Positions 1-12,468 are shown, counted from the stretch's first letter. The stretch: 64,000 bases of DNA from Phymorhynchus buccinoides (GCA_017654935.2 CM065686.1:28209091-28273090), one strand, 5' to 3'. The notes: generated by a model from the sequence alone, not told the origin. Made by a program: numbers and translations.

Positions 1-780
1 GGGTGACAAAATGTAACGTAGAAAGATAAACACAAACAGAAGCAATAAACTGAAACACTAACAACAATTGCTGTTATTTTAACTTGTAAACACCAACCAT
101 AAAACGTACACATTTAACGAGAGCGAGTCAATTTCAACACACGGTGAAAAAGAGTGGAGTCAGCTTTGACAAGAAAGGTCAATCACAGGCCCGGAAAACA
201 CACATTTCTTTTAAACGGAGGTGTGGTAGCTCTTCGCACAGGTTCAGTCGGCTCGTTTTTATTTCTAGACTGAAGATGAAGTCGAGCTGTTCTTGCGACA
301 GTACTGCGCTACATTATCAACATGGACTCTCCCTGTGACAAAATTGCATAGCTCGAATCGTCTGCTAATATCGACGCGCATAGCTGGTCATGGAGTTGAG
401 TAGCCTTGGCCTAGATCCACGGATAGACGTTCCAAGTATGTACAGAATGGTTTGTGTAGATCTGTGACAGCTGGCACTGTTGATTCAGTCGAGCCATGAA
501 TCTTCTTGAGAGTGGCTTCGTTGTGTACCAGCATTAAATTTTGTCGTTAGCGCTGAATGAATCCTTGGGGTAGCACTGCACAGCTTGTCAAATTCTGGGT
601 CCAGCTTTGGTAGATACAGCTCGCGTTGACAAGACTGTAATGATAATAATGATATGTGAAGATAAATAACTGTGACGTCAAGTTTCTAATAGCAACGGTG
701 TATTATTACACCTTTTTCTCATGTGCGTTTACACTAAGCCTATGGGTAACATACGCAAATGGTATGTGAAGTTATGATTT
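1..780. other. Non-coding stretch, no gene seen
   Basis: The only open frames are short and have no recognisable domain, codon pattern or splice context. No repeat family is obvious. A CG-containing stretch near 350-400 is the only compositional variation. Confidence 0.5.
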
Positions 781-784
781 CATA

Positions 785-1250
785 TCCCACTCTTGGCAGC
801 CTTCTTTGCTTGTCTTAAAGATTGGTATATATCATATTACTTAGGGCAATGAATTGGTGTACAATGTTTGATAGAGTTTGATCACCAGAAACAAGTGTTT
901 GGATGTTAATATTGTTTGCATTGAGAGTAAGGATAGTGTTTGTTCTTATCTGAGTAAAGTTTTGACAATGTAACAAGTAATGTTCTGCATCTTTTGTTGG
1001 ACACACACATTTTGGATCAGCTAACAAATGTCTTTTATGTAAATCGTTATTTATTCCTAGGCGCAATCTGCAGTGGTTTACTTGATCTTGTCTGTTTCCG
1101 ATATAATAATAAGAAGGCACAGTAACATCAGAAGGAGAAAGAGATCGTTTAAATTGACTTTAATGTTGTCTGGGAGGCTATTCCACAAATTGTTCCTTTT
1201 CTCTTTTTCTCCCATTCCTTTTTTTAGGTAGGTTCTCCCCCCGCTCTCTT
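785..1250 (-). mobile_element. LINE (non-LTR retrotransposon) 3' coding remnant
   Basis: Read on the minus strand, 1,200-1,150 gives LWNSLPDNIK. After one frameshift near 1,150 it continues FKRSLSPSDV... YYYIGNRQDQVNHCRLRLG, then a CVCPTKDAEHYLLHC zinc-knuckle-like segment. The order 'LWNSLP', 'FKxxL', 'RLRLG', 'CxC...H.L..C' is the usual C-terminal end of invertebrate non-LTR retrotransposon polyproteins. The frameshift and missing upstream reverse transcriptase show a dead, 5'-truncated copy. The family assignment is from motif order only. Confidence 0.65.
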
Positions 1251-1385
1251 TCATCCTATTGTCTATGTGGCTGACTAAGATGGACGTTTCCAAGAGCCTT
1301 AAGTGTTGTTGATTGATACAAAAATGTCTGGGTTTCTGTGTGACCGATTGTTTGGTGTACTGACACATCCGCTCTGTGTGAAGCT

Positions 1386-1620
<235 letters not shown>

Positions 1621-1719
1621 TACGAGTGGATAAACGTGTGCATTAAAAGAATTAAGTGGATAATCACTACAACATCAACAACAGTGATAATGATGAAGAT
1701 GATGATAAATAATGAATAA

Positions 1720-1830
1720 ATAAAATGGGAACCACCACCACTACCAATACTAATATTAGTAATAATAAGAAAAACAGAAATGATGATGATGATGATGATG
1801 CTGATGTTGTTGCCCTTGTTGTATCATGAG
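1720..1830. repeat. Trinucleotide-rich tract (ATG/ATA/TTG)
   Basis: Short runs of GAT/ATG and TGT/TTG triplets around 1,778-1,822, with ACC and AAT triplets just before. A simple low-complexity tract. Confidence 0.6.
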
Positions 1831-1874
1831 GCCACAATATAATTTCTCTAGTTGAGATAATAAAGTAATTTTGA

Positions 1875-2201
1875 CACACACACACACACACGCACGCACG
1901 CACACACACACACACACACACACTGGTCACCCACTGTCCATTCATTATATTATTTTTGAATGTCCAGTTTTAGCTTCCCTATACGACCTTTTTAAGATAG
2001 CAACCTTAGGGTCTCTTAAAAGAAATAATTTACAGCCCTGAAATGATTGTCATTGCAAAGGTTATGTCCAGTTCTGAGATTGTTCATTAATTTTGTTGTA
2101 ATTGATTCATTAGATTACGGTTTTATATTGTTGTTGATAAGTACTCGCACACACGCACACACGCACACGCACGCACGCACGCACGCACGCACACGCACAC
2201 T
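1875..2201. repeat. Two (CA)n / (CGCA)n microsatellites
   Basis: (CA)n with CGCA interruptions at 1,875-1,922, and a second ACGC/CACA block at 2,146-2,201. The 220 bp between them is AT-rich without a coding signal. Confidence 0.85.
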
Positions 2202-4500
2202 TTCCCCCTCATTGTAATTATTGATTTGTTGTTGTTTTTGTTTTGTTTTTTAAAGTCTAATATCACCATTGTTGTGAACAGACTTTAAGTTAAATCAATC
2301 AAATCAAATCACACACACTAAATATGTACACATGTTCACGCGTGGAAAAAGAGAGACTGCACAGAGAGACTGAGAGCGAGGGTTTTTATAATCAGCGTAC
2401 AATGACAACAAAGCACTCTTTGTTCATTACAATACAATATTTTATATTGTTTTAATTAGCCCTTCCTCGTCTGGTACATTATGTTCTGAGGTAGGGTATA
2501 ATTAAACACCGCGGAAGTGTAGGCCTAAAAACCTCACTTTTGTTGTTGGAAAATAATAACAACAGGTAAGCCCCTAACGAGTTTTACATGGCCTAAACAA
2601 GTTACACGCTAAGTGAAATTTCAAGGGAAATTTGCCTTCTGTCACTGTTGCTGTTGTTCAATGTGAGGTTCTTACTTTAACCCTCTTAAATTCAGATTGT
2701 TTGAGACCAAACTTCTGCTAGATTTCGTATTCTTTTGGCAAATGTAGCCCAAAATGGGTTAGTGTGGTTTATGCTTCACCATTGCTAGAAATAAATGTCT
2801 ATAGCCATAAAAGTTTGCATGTGTGGTCATGAGGCTTTGTTCGCGGGTGTGAAGTGTGTCTCAGAGTGAAGTGTCGTGTCATTGTCAACTAAATGTCACC
2901 AAATGTGTCACATATTATGGTTAACATTGTAAAACAGCACACTGACATGCAGTTTATTCATGCACATGCACGTTACTAGGGTGAAAATGAAAGCTGAAGC
3001 CTACCTCACCTAGTCTGTACTCTGTCCGTCACTTCAGTTCATACTGCTAATCCAGTGAGTGACACAGAAAATTGTCAACTGTCACCAATAAAACCTATTT
3101 GGATGTAGTTCAAACCACAACTGTACATTGTTTGTATACACTTCCACACACTGTAATACACTTTATAAAACACATACACACACTCAATCAGAGTTGTACA
3201 GTGATAAGTCACAGTGTGTACCACCACTGTCGTTGTGTCATTGGTGTCACCCCATCATACAGGTGTGCATACCCCACCCCCATCCCTCCACACATTCTAC
3301 TACTGTGTCATGGTAGTCACAAAAAACACTAATTCTTGCAATAACAGAGAACTAGCTAACAAACGAGCAGTGATGTAGGCCAAGGACGGACTGTCACTGT
3401 CGCTTGATTCCCCAAATCATGTAGGCCTAGGCCTATACGTATCGTCTGCTATGACCCACAAAAGTGGGTCAAGTGTGGACCTTTGTTTACTTGCTTGTGT
3501 GTTGCACATCTGTTTGCTTTGTCTGCTGCTGTTTTGAAGAATGGGTGGGGTAAAACAAAAAGAAATAATCGAGAGGGGCCGCAGTGTTTGGAAATGCGTG
3601 TATGGGCCAGTTGGTTCTCGAAATGATGGCATCCTGGCATGCCGTACCTAGTCCGCCATTTTGTTTGACGCGATGCAAGCTGAGTGTTGACTAGACTTCG
3701 TAATTGCTAACGTTTTGCTCTACACCACCTCATAAATCCACATCTGACCCTTCTTCTAACTCTTCATGGTTATATTTTTCCATTTCTTTAATAATATTAT
3801 CCTACTCAACTTCCGAAATGCCGAGAAATCCGTACAATCACACACAGCAGTGCTCGAGCAGACGACAAATTTGGTACCCACGCTTTGCTACACTGACACG
3901 CATGCAGTTTTAGCTCCTCGTCTATGAATGGACACGAATACTAGAAGCAGTTTCATTGGTCTGTCTCAAGGATGCTACGAAGTTTTTGGTCCATTCTACA
4001 CACTTTCACGCGGTCAGCACGTGACGGAAAAATACCAGGTTGAAGGTCACGGCGACTTACGTAGCGTTACGTTATGAATGCGAGAGCCATTTAAAAAGAA
4101 ATTATTGTGGATCAACAGTTTAGAGAAATTTTTTTGTAAGATTCCAAGTAAAATATGTACATGGTTTGAAAACAAATGTTTAGGTTTATGGCCTTTGCAG
4201 GCTTATAATTTTGCATTAGAGACTCTTAACAATTTGTCTTAGGTCTTACGTCAGTATATTCTACACTTGTGGACGCATCTTTACGTCACCCTCTAAACAT
4301 AGCCTATCAGTAGTTGGACCCTTCATTCACTTTTACAAAAAAGAAACACATGTCAAGAAGTATAAAGCTCTAGTTCTATATATGCTTAATCTGAGCATGA
4401 CTCGTGCACATTAAAAAAATAAGTTTTATATCAATATCATTGTATATAAATATAATTTATATAAATATCCCCAACATGCACATGCAAACCTATGCATATA
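2202..4500. other. Intergenic stretch without supported gene
   Basis: Open frames (e.g. 3,072-3,332 plus, 3,417-3,678 minus) are short, overlapping and without domain similarity. AT-rich sequence with scattered TGTGTCA/ACACA words. I see no exon with supporting splice sites. Confidence 0.45.
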
Positions 4501-4505
4501 CACGT

Positions 4506-4556
<51 letters not shown>

Positions 4557-4780
4557 TGTGTTCAGTGTGTGTCTGTTCGCCTCTCGTTCTCTCTCTCCTC
4601 TCATTCCCTAAAGGTATGTACACATACATGCGGAGATTCCGTGCGGAAATCCGTGCGCAATCCGTAAATAATTGTGTATTATTAGAGCGAGAGAGCGAGA
4701 GCGAGAGAGAGAGCACTGGCCGTGTGTATTAGGTATTAGGTATTAGGTACTTTATAATTTGGCGTTTAGGTATTTGGTAT
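4506..4780. repeat. (CT)n microsatellite and heptamer tandem repeat
   Basis: (CT)n with two interruptions at 4,506-4,557, a purine GA-rich patch at 4,684-4,714, then a short tandem array of the heptamer TATTAGG (about three copies) from 4,726, decaying into TTTAGGTATTTGG. Confidence 0.8.
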
Positions 4781-4784
4781 TTTA

Positions 4785-5128
4785 CAGTCACAGAGGCATC
4801 TCTGTGAAATTCGGGTTGCTCCCACCTGGAGAACGCGTCGCAGCCAGAGGCGCGCCACCCTTTTTTTTTGCATGCTATTTTTTGTGTGATTAGTGATGAG
4901 GAAGGAAAGGGTGGGGGTGGGTGGGTAAATTTTGACTAAATGACAACTTTTTCGTTGCCACTGGGTTTAACGTGTGCTGAGTGCATGGGCACATGGGACC
5001 TCGATTTATCGTCTCATCCGAAAGACTCCACGTTCAGACCGTAAGGCAAAATGAGAGGAAAAATCCCCTGTACCCAGCCCGGGTTTTCTTGGCACGAGGC
5101 GAACGCGTTACCACTGTGCCACTTTACA
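4785..5128 (-). mobile_element. tRNA-derived SINE-like element
   Basis: On the minus strand the element starts near 5,125 with GTGGCACAGTGGTAACGCG, which fits a tRNA A box (TGGCnnAGTGG). About 35 bp on follows a degraded B-box-like region around 5,075-5,085. The other end (4,790-4,860) carries a conserved-looking block with AACGCGTCGC and a poly-T tract. The layout (tRNA-like head, body, simple tail) is that of a SINE; the family is not identified. The open frame across it is incidental. Confidence 0.5.
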
Positions 5129-5635
5129 CAGAGTATGCATTTGTGCATTCATTCTTGTTGTTTGTTTGCATTTTCATTAATTGTGCACGTCATTGTTGAG
5201 CTAAACCTACTATGAACGTTAGTTTTACATTTTTTATTGTTTTGCTAAAATACCTGTAATTATTTGCGGGTTTGAGTTTGCTTACGTCCATCTGTCAGTA
5301 TAATTGCTTGGTATCCAAAGTTCATTAGTTTTGTGAGTAAGAATCATGTTATCTTTGTTACTTTATTTCTTTGCATTGGAATGTTGATAGTATGGCCATC
5401 TTGTTGATTTTAATACATGTTTTTTTAAATCTTATAATGTTACTTTTTGAAAGCGAATCGACCATACTACTGTATGGATTTCATCGCTATGTAAAATAAC
5501 ATTATTATTATTATAATTAAAAGAAAGAAGGGAACAGATTTGTGCACGTGTCCGTATTTCCCCTAATCCGTATTTTTTTTAAACCCTTTTTTTCTTTTAC
5601 TTATTTATGGATTGCGCATGGGATTTCCGCATGAA
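5129..5635. other. AT-rich spacer, no gene seen
   Basis: AT-rich sequence with several homopolymer T runs. No open frame of note, no domain and no repeat structure. Confidence 0.4.
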
Positions 5636-5909
5636 CTGTGTGTGTGTGTCTGTGTGTGTGCGTGTGCGTGTGTGTGCATGTGTGCGTTTGTGTGTGTGTG
5701 TGTGTGTGCGTGTGCGTGTGCGTGTCTCTGTATGCGAGTGCATGGGTGGTAGGTGGATAGGAGCGTGCGTGTATATGTATGTATGTGTGTGCGTGCATGC
5801 TTATGCGAGTGCGTGTATGTGTGCTTGTGTCCGTGCGTGTGTGAGGGAGCGCATGTGTACGTGTGTATGAATGTTTGCGTGCGTATGTGTGAGGGAGCGT
5901 GCGTGTTAT

Positions 5910-5943
<34 letters not shown>

Positions 5944-5964
5944 CGCGTGTGCGTGTGTGCGTGT

Positions 5965-6003
<39 letters not shown>

Positions 6004-6020
6004 TGTGCGTGCGTGCCTAT
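5636..6020. repeat. Complex GT/GC-rich microsatellite
   Basis: About 385 bp of GTGTGT with regular GC, AT and GA interruptions (GTGCGTGTGCGT, GTATGTATG). Open in several frames on both strands only because the repeat lacks stop codons. Confidence 0.9.
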
Positions 6021-6024
6021 TTCA

Positions 6025-6685
6025 AAACTAGACATACGTCGTCAGATATATCAGTTTCTCCGTAACATCTTCACTATTTTGACCAAAGCAAAACCAAACT
6101 ATTTCTCATCTAAAATTCTTGAAGCCAGCACAACAAATTCCTGTTTTCCACCATGTCTGATCTCCTAAGCACTAGGAAATCAAGTCCTCTGCCATCAAAT
6201 ATCAGTCCCGACAAACTGCCAGAAATATTGTCCTCCTTCTTCTCCACCAACATTCTCGATCTACGATCACAAATCGACTCTGTGCCTTTTCAACCCACTA
6301 TTCACTGGTGTCCCGCTTCTCTCTTTCAAGACGGTGTCTGAGACCGAAGTTCTTTCTACTCTGAGAGAAATGCATTTTAAATCCTGTGATCCTGACCCCA
6401 TCCCAGCCTCTCTTTTCTCACAAATCTATCAACACCTTCTGCCATCAATCACCAACATCATCAATTCTTCTTTAGTTTCAGGTGTGTTTCCTTCTGCTTT
6501 CAAAACCGCTCTTGTAAGGCCCCTTCTCAAGAAGTACAATCTGGATTCCAATAATCTGAAAAACTTCAGACCTGTATCTAACCTCCCTTTTCTCTCCAAA
6601 CTCCTGAGAGGACTGTTCTGAAACAACTTATCGATCATCTATCCTCAAACAATCTTCATCATCCTGGCCTTATCAGTCTGCCTAT
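6025..6685 (+). mobile_element. CR1-like LINE, upstream part of one split copy
   Basis: Translation in shifting frames gives AKPNYFSSKILEA, then LPSNISPDKLPEILSSFFSTNI and the start of the reverse transcriptase: SCDPDPIPASLFSQI, LLPSITNIINSSL, GVFPSAFKTALVRPLLKK, LDSNNLKNFRPVSNLPFLSK. This order is characteristic of CR1/L2-type elements. The copy has frameshifts (around 6,150, 6,330, 6,610). It stops at 6,681-6,685 with codons for Q-S-A-Y, and the next expected residues (R-A-N-H-S-T-E-T-A-L) are found at 10,030. So this and 10,030-11,420 are two halves of one copy. Confidence 0.75.
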
Positions 6686-6899
6686 TGGCCGTTTTATCGA
6701 AGCCGGTTTGCAAGAGTGAATGCGCTTGTTTAACTCTAGCGCGTGGAGTCGCGAAAAGTGATCTACTCACTTCCGAGCCGATGGGGCTGAATGTTTGGTT
6801 GACGACAAGTAATGGGCAAGGAACAACCAAAGATGTGCGTGCAGCTTGCAGATCTCGCATTGAATCTCTGACACACAATTTTGTCACTGATTTAAAAAT

Positions 6900-7610
6900 T
6901 TTTTAATCAGCTCTACTTTTACACAACACTGTGTGTTTCTCATCACAGATAACGATCTTCATATTTGTTTTGCTCAGTTGTGATTATTCGATTACAAACA
7001 CTGCAACTGAGCAAACTCATACTGTCTTGCACGAAAAAGCCAGAACATAATAATTTGTATGATTCAATCTCATTACCAGTATGTTGCACTACCAATGATG
7101 TAAATTATTCACTGATTCTCATGTTCCCTCCCATGTGCCTGTAATCTTTAGGACTGCAGGATGTAAAGGAGAAATTTGCTATTCACTCTTTTTTTTAAAA
7201 AGTGGTTTATTTTGGATTTTCAAAGGGTATGCAAACAGCAAGTTTGTAACAAGAAAGTGTACTGCATACTGATATTTCTTCTGGGGCTTTGAAATGGTGT
7301 GCAAATTATGAAATGTGTAGTAAGAAAATGTACTTTACTTCCACCCCTCTCCCAGTGCTTGAAATCAGAAAGTGTACATAAGCCATTACCCCAACAACCT
7401 GGGATAGTGCACCCACTACTCAGAAGTCAAATAGTACACGCTAAGACATTGTTTGGCCTGCACCAGATCTATTTATTTAGAAACAAACAATAAAATAAAA
7501 TAAATAATAAATAATGTTTTAAAATAACTTAATCAGCTTTTAAGCCCAAAGAAACACGGGTCACTCTTTCCATTACAACATAACTGTTGTAAGTAGGCCT
7601 ACAACATAAA
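6900..7610. other. AT-rich interior of the insertion, no gene seen
   Basis: AT-rich sequence containing ATAAAATAAAATAAATAATAAATAAT (7,490-7,516). No domain-bearing frame. Confidence 0.4.
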
Positions 7611-7614
7611 ATTA

Positions 7615-7785
7615 AAAGGCCTACATGGTTATGGAATCCACAACAATTTACTTAAATGGATAGAAGACTTTTCAAGTAACAGAACTCAGTATTGTAATAG
7701 TAAAGATGTGAAATCAGTCTGTAGGCTGCACATGTTAGCAGTAGTGTTCCTCAAGGTAGTATTCTAGGTCCTCTTTTAACTTATT
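7615..7785 (+). mobile_element. Small LINE reverse transcriptase fragment
   Basis: Plus-strand translation near 7,640 gives NNLLKWIEDFSSNRTQ, and at 7,740-7,780 SSVPQGSILGPLL, the conserved reverse-transcriptase box 4 motif (VPQGSxLGPxLF). It is only about 170 bp long and shifted in frame, so a fossil fragment. Confidence 0.6.
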
Positions 7786-7788
7786 TTA

Positions 7789-7940
7789 TAGATGCCTCGG
7801 TGTCTGTCACTGCTTCACAGCTTCAATCACCTACCGCCACTGAAAACAAATTTCAGTCTAGCCCTGTAGTTCTAAGTAGAATAGCAGTCGCTTTATCTGT
7901 TATGTGAAAGTCATAGTCAGACACAACTGACTCAGTCAGT

Positions 7941-7991
<51 letters not shown>

Positions 7992-8184
7992 GCACATACA
8001 CACACACACATGATAAATTGTTTGTCTTTTTTTTTATAGATGCCTAGGTGTCGGTCACTGCTTCACAGCTTCTATCACCTACCACCACTGAAAACAAATT
8101 TAAGTCCAGCCCTGTAGAAGTAGAATAGCAGTCGCTTTATCTGCTATACGAAAGTCACAGTCAGACACAACTGACACAGTCAGT

Positions 8185-8223
<39 letters not shown>

Positions 8224-8240
8224 ACACACACATGATAAAT
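7789..8240. repeat. Tandem duplication (~246-bp period) ending in (CA)n
   Basis: The block starting GATGCCTCGGTGTCTGTCAC (7,791) is repeated at 8,038 as GATGCCTAGGTGTCGGTCAC. Each copy runs through CTGCTTCACAGCTTC, a stretch ending CAGTCAGTGACACACA, a (CA)n tract and TGATAAATTGTTTGTCTTT. The first copy has an extra (CG)n block at 7,975-7,990. Confidence 0.85.
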
Positions 8241-8285
8241 TGTTTGTCTTTACAATATGTGACTGTATACCCTCTCGACCATCCC

Positions 8286-8580
<295 letters not shown>

Positions 8581-8654
8581 TGAGGGGGTGACCCAGTATT
8601 TCTCACCACCGCTATCAAGCACATTTTTGTCGCTTTTTTTTTAAATCTGGAAGG

Positions 8655-9325
8655 ACCAACGTCCTAGTCATGGATTTTGAAAAGGCCTTTGATAAGATTT
8701 ACCACTATCTCCTTGTGAATAATTTCGCCTCTATGGGATCAGAAGTTCAGTCAATAGATTAATTGAGAGCTTCCTTGCAGGCAGGCAGGAAATAATAGTT
8801 GTTGATTGAGCTACATCCGAAGCTATCCCTGTAGAATCAGGAGTCCCCCAAGGTTCTGTGCTTGGTCCGACCCTTTTCCTGTTGGTATCAATGGTCTTTT
8901 GAGGCAACTATCTTCCAACTTCCTTTCTTTTTGTGGACGACTCTGTCACCGAGCAGTGGACCCTCCCAAAGACCACAAGGATCTCCAACTAGACCTAAAT
9001 GAATTAGCATCATGGGAAAACAAATGGATGATGTCCTTCCATCCCAACAAATGCGAGAGCCTCCATGTGACCAGGAAGCAAAATCCCCTGATAAAGAACT
9101 ACCAACTCCATGGCCAGGACCTGAAACGGGTAGAGATGAAAATAAATGTGTGAGTTTTACAATATCGCAGGATCTTAGATGGGACACCCACATCTCAAAT
9201 GTGCGCAGCAAAGTCAGTAAGACCCTTGGCTTCCTCCAGTGCGAATTAAAAGTAGGCTTAGTCAACATCAAGGAATTGGCATATAAGGCAAGTAATAAGG
9301 CTTATAATTATGTCACTGGTTAACA
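8655..9325 (+). mobile_element. Decayed jockey-like LINE reverse transcriptase fragment
   Basis: Motifs in order: VMDFEKAFDKIYH (8,668), SFLAGRQEIIVVD with an in-frame TGA, ESGVPQGSVLGPTLFLL (8,835-8,885), a degenerate FVDDSVTEQW at 8,930-8,960, DLNELASWENKWMMSFHPNKCE (8,990-9,050), then TISQDLRWDTHISNV and SKTLGFLQ. This is the palm-to-thumb order of a non-LTR reverse transcriptase, with multiple frameshifts and stops. It differs in sequence from the CR1-like copy that surrounds it, so it is an independent element nested within the insertion. Confidence 0.7.
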
Positions 9326-10019
9326 CATCCTAGAAAGGTGCCCGCCATGCCATAGCATTGCTTCTTTAAACTGATGTAAAACTCTCTCTCTGTACACTTG
9401 TGTGTGTGTGTGTGTGTGCGCACACGCGCGTGCGAGCCCCTTCCCCCATCCGCCCAACTTTACTCCCACCCTTCTACCCATTCCCAAATGGCAATCCTTC
9501 ATCCACGACCCCACTCATCCTCTAGTATAATCCCCCGTTTGCTTGCATGCCCCCTTTTCCCCTCAACCATATCAAAATTCAAACTCAAATTCTTTTATTT
9601 GTCGTAAAACCATCAAAGGAATTATGGAACAAACCAAATCATACGGCGCTCTCGCCACACCTTAAATTATTTACACAGATACATGTGGTAAACAGTAAAC
9701 ACATACCACGAAAAGAAAAAACACCAAAAAGCCGGCGCAGGGTAAAGATGGTGACAAAGTAAATGTTATTGTTATTGTAGCAAATAAGGAGTAGTAAAAC
9801 TCGCGTAATCATGTACAGGGACAGCAAAACATTCATGTTTGTATCAACATCGCGATTTATCGTCAGAAGTGGCGTCTGCGACGTATCCAGACAGAAGCAG
9901 AAAGGTCGATCTACTATCTAAGTACTGTATCTGCCCAACTCGATCACCACCGGAAGTTATAGCCAACAAGGGGACTGTATCAGTGAGCCACACAAACCAA
10001 GGGAAGTAACAACCCCACC
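9326..10019. other. Distal part of the insertion, no gene seen
   Basis: Contains a short (GT)n/(CG)n tract at 9,400-9,435 and C-rich sequence to 9,560. No domain-bearing open frame. Confidence 0.4.
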
Positions 10020-10027
10020 TAAAACGG

Positions 10028-11420
10028 CTAATAGAGCCAACCACAGTACTGAAACAGCCCTTGTTCAAATCGTCAATGACCTCCTAATTGTTTCTGATGC
10101 TGGTCAAATCTCTTTTTGGACGTTTCTTGATCTCTCTGCTGCTTTCGATACCATAGACCACTCCATTCTTCTGTCTCGTCTTGAACATACATTTGGAATT
10201 AAGGGCCCTGCTCTTTCTTGGTTCTCATCTTACCTCTCTGATCGTTTTCAATCAGTTATGGTCAATGGCCGTCAGTCTGAACAGGTTAGGCTTTCTTGCG
10301 GAGTCCCCCATGGGTCTGTGCTTGGCCCTGTCTTGTTTAATTTGTATATGTCACCTCTTGCCAATATCATCGACCAGTACAACATGAAACATCACTTCTA
10401 CGCATATGACTCACAACTCCAAAGTAACAACTGCTATATTGATATTCAAAATTGGATGGTTCAAAATAAACTTCAATTAAATGGTGAAAAAATCGAAGCA
10501 ATGCTTGTAAGGACAAAAAACAAACTAGCCTTAGAGTCAATCCAACTGGGTAACAATATCATTCCCCTCTCAGACTCTGTCAAAAACTTAGGTGTCACTT
10601 TGGACAATACTCTTTCCATGCAGAGTTTCCTGACTCAGACCTGAGGGGGGAGGAGGGGGGAGGGGGGGGGGGGGGGGCGAGAGAGATTAATACATGTATT
10701 TTGTATTAACAGTCTCACTTATTTTTAATGTTTATATTCATTGATACTTGTCTTCATGTTGATTATTCTTGGTTTGTCTTTAATGTGTATGTTTATCTGT
10801 ATGTTAGTGTTTAGGCCTCTATAAATAACCATTATTATTATTATTATTATTACCTGTCAGTCCTGCTACTATCAAATTCGTCGCATTGGCTATATTCGTA
10901 AAGACCTCTCAGATGAAGCCACAGCAAAGCTTGTTACTTCCCTAATCCTATATCGTATCGACTACTGTAATGCTCTCTTTTCTGGCCTTTCAGTCTCTTC
11001 TCTATCTTGTCTCCAGCGTATTCAAAACACAGCTGCTCGTCTTGTCCTCAGGAAGAAAAAGTTCGATCATGTTATCCCTCTTCTCCGTTCTTTGCACTGG
11101 CTTCCTGTCGCACACAGAATTGAGTATAAATTAAACACCCTTTGCCATAAATCTATCCATCTTACCTCTGCGACAATATTTCCATCTATACGCCAGCTCG
11201 CACTTTACGTTCAGTTTCTGACCCTCTTTCTCTCCAGATCCCTAGGTATAAGCTTTCAATTGTTGGTCGGCGCTCTTTTGCTGTCTCAGGACCGACCTCC
11301 TGGAACAAACTTCCTCTCTCCCTCCGTCAGCGACCGACCCTCTCTGCTTTCACAGCTAACCTCAGACCCCACCTGTTTCCCCGGCATTAAAGGTCCGCTC
11401 TCTTTCTCTCTTGCCATTAG
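10028..11420 (+). mobile_element. CR1-like LINE, downstream part of the split copy
   Basis: An open stretch from 10,028 to 10,643 reads RANHSTETALVQIVNDLL, FLDLSAAFDTIDHSILLSRL, SCGVPHGSVLGPVLFNLYM, then FYAYDSQLQ, where the canonical YADD catalytic box has become YAYD. After a nested 208-bp insertion it resumes at 10,857 with CQSCYYQIRRIGYIRKDL, LILYRIDYCNALFSGL, LQRIQNTAARLVLRKKK, LLRSLHWLPVAHRIEYKL. It ends around 11,290-11,380 in shifted frame with the usual SWNKLPxSLRQRPTLSAF-type C-terminus. The loss of the second catalytic aspartate and the frameshifts show an inactive copy. Confidence 0.8.
10644..10851 (+). mobile_element. 208-bp nested insertion with (ATT)n tail
   Basis: ACCTG at 10,639-10,643 is repeated at 10,852-10,856, and the LINE reading frame joins perfectly (Q-T-C-Q-S-C-Y-Y) once the segment between is removed. 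The insert begins with a G-rich run and ends TATAAATAACC(ATT)n, a target-primed (LINE/SINE) 3' tail. It is probably a severely 5'-truncated LINE or a SINE. Confidence 0.7.
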
Positions 11421-11711
11421 GTTTGTTTCTGCTGTATTCCATTTGATGTCATCCATGTGTGTTCGCTTTGTATTGCGTTTTTGTTTGAATGCGTTATGAA
11501 TGCTAACGTGTGTGCGCGCTTTGATTTGATTTCTATCAAGATTCAGTGCCGTATGAATACTGTAAGTTGTTGTTGTTGTTGTATCTGTCTGTCTGTCTGT
11601 GTGTTTTGTTTTGTTGTGTTGTTTTCTACGAGGAAGTGTGTGCGTGTCTCTGTGTGTCTCTCTCTGTGTACGCGCATTTGATTATGATGTAGGAAGTTAC
11701 ATCCCTTTTTT

Positions 11712-11735
11712 GGAGGCTGCCAAGAGGCAGCCTCC
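11712..11735. repeat. Perfect 10-bp stem hairpin
   Basis: GGAGGCTGCC and GGCAGCCTCC are perfect reverse complements separated by AAGA. There is no transcript context to assign a role. Confidence 0.7.
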
Positions 11736-11757
11736 CTATTAATTTCGGGAAGGGGAT

Positions 11758-11825
11758 CACGTGACTTTTGCCTGTGAAGATCACGTGATTTGGGTCCAGT
11801 TCCATGGTCCATGGATGAGCACGTG
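11758..11825. promoter_or_regulatory. Cluster of three CACGTG (E-box) motifs
   Basis: CACGTG occurs at 11,758, 11,782 and 11,820. The first two lie in the same 9-mer, ATCACGTGA. CACGTG is the class B E-box bound by bHLH factors. No adjacent gene start is recognisable, so regulatory use is speculative. Confidence 0.3.
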
Positions 11826-12025
11826 ACCTGCTGGGCGCATCAGAGTTGTCTTCCCTTTGTCATTGAAGTTGTCTGCCCTTTTTAATTGAGTGTGCGACTC
11901 TACATGTAATGTAGGTCCGTGGGTGCGACGCGCTGGTGGATCATTGAGAACTTCATGAATATGCATCAGCCTAACAGACTGCTGACCAGAACATGTTAAC
12001 CGACAGAGTTAGGCTGTGACTGCGT

Positions 12026-12026
<1 letters not shown>

Positions 12027-12109
<83 letters not shown>

Positions 12110-12266
12110 TTCTTTTTCTCTGCCTTGCACGGCTTCCAATTTTGTTTCCACATACTATCTCTTTTTGTCTCTGTCTTTTGCCCTGCCTTTTCCTGCCTCT
12201 CTCCCTGCTCTCTGTCTCTGTCTGTCTGTCTGCCTGTCTCTGTCTGTCTGATTGTCTCTCTCTCTC

Positions 12267-12297
<31 letters not shown>

Positions 12298-12304
12298 GTC
12301 TCTG

Positions 12305-12338
<34 letters not shown>

Positions 12339-12411
12339 ACAAAGCAAAACAAAAGCATGTTATTGCTTACTCTATTACCCTCTATAAATAAAATTCATTC
12401 AATTCAATTTC

Positions 12412-12468
<57 letters not shown>

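Noticed and set aside
5636..6020. Long open frames of alternating V/C or H/T residues
   Set aside because: Translations of GT/CA microsatellites. The same applies to all L/S and R/E frames over CT/GA repeats.
11712..11735. Hairpin as a bacterial-type terminator
   Set aside because: The sequence is eukaryotic, with no T-tract following in the needed position and no upstream gene.
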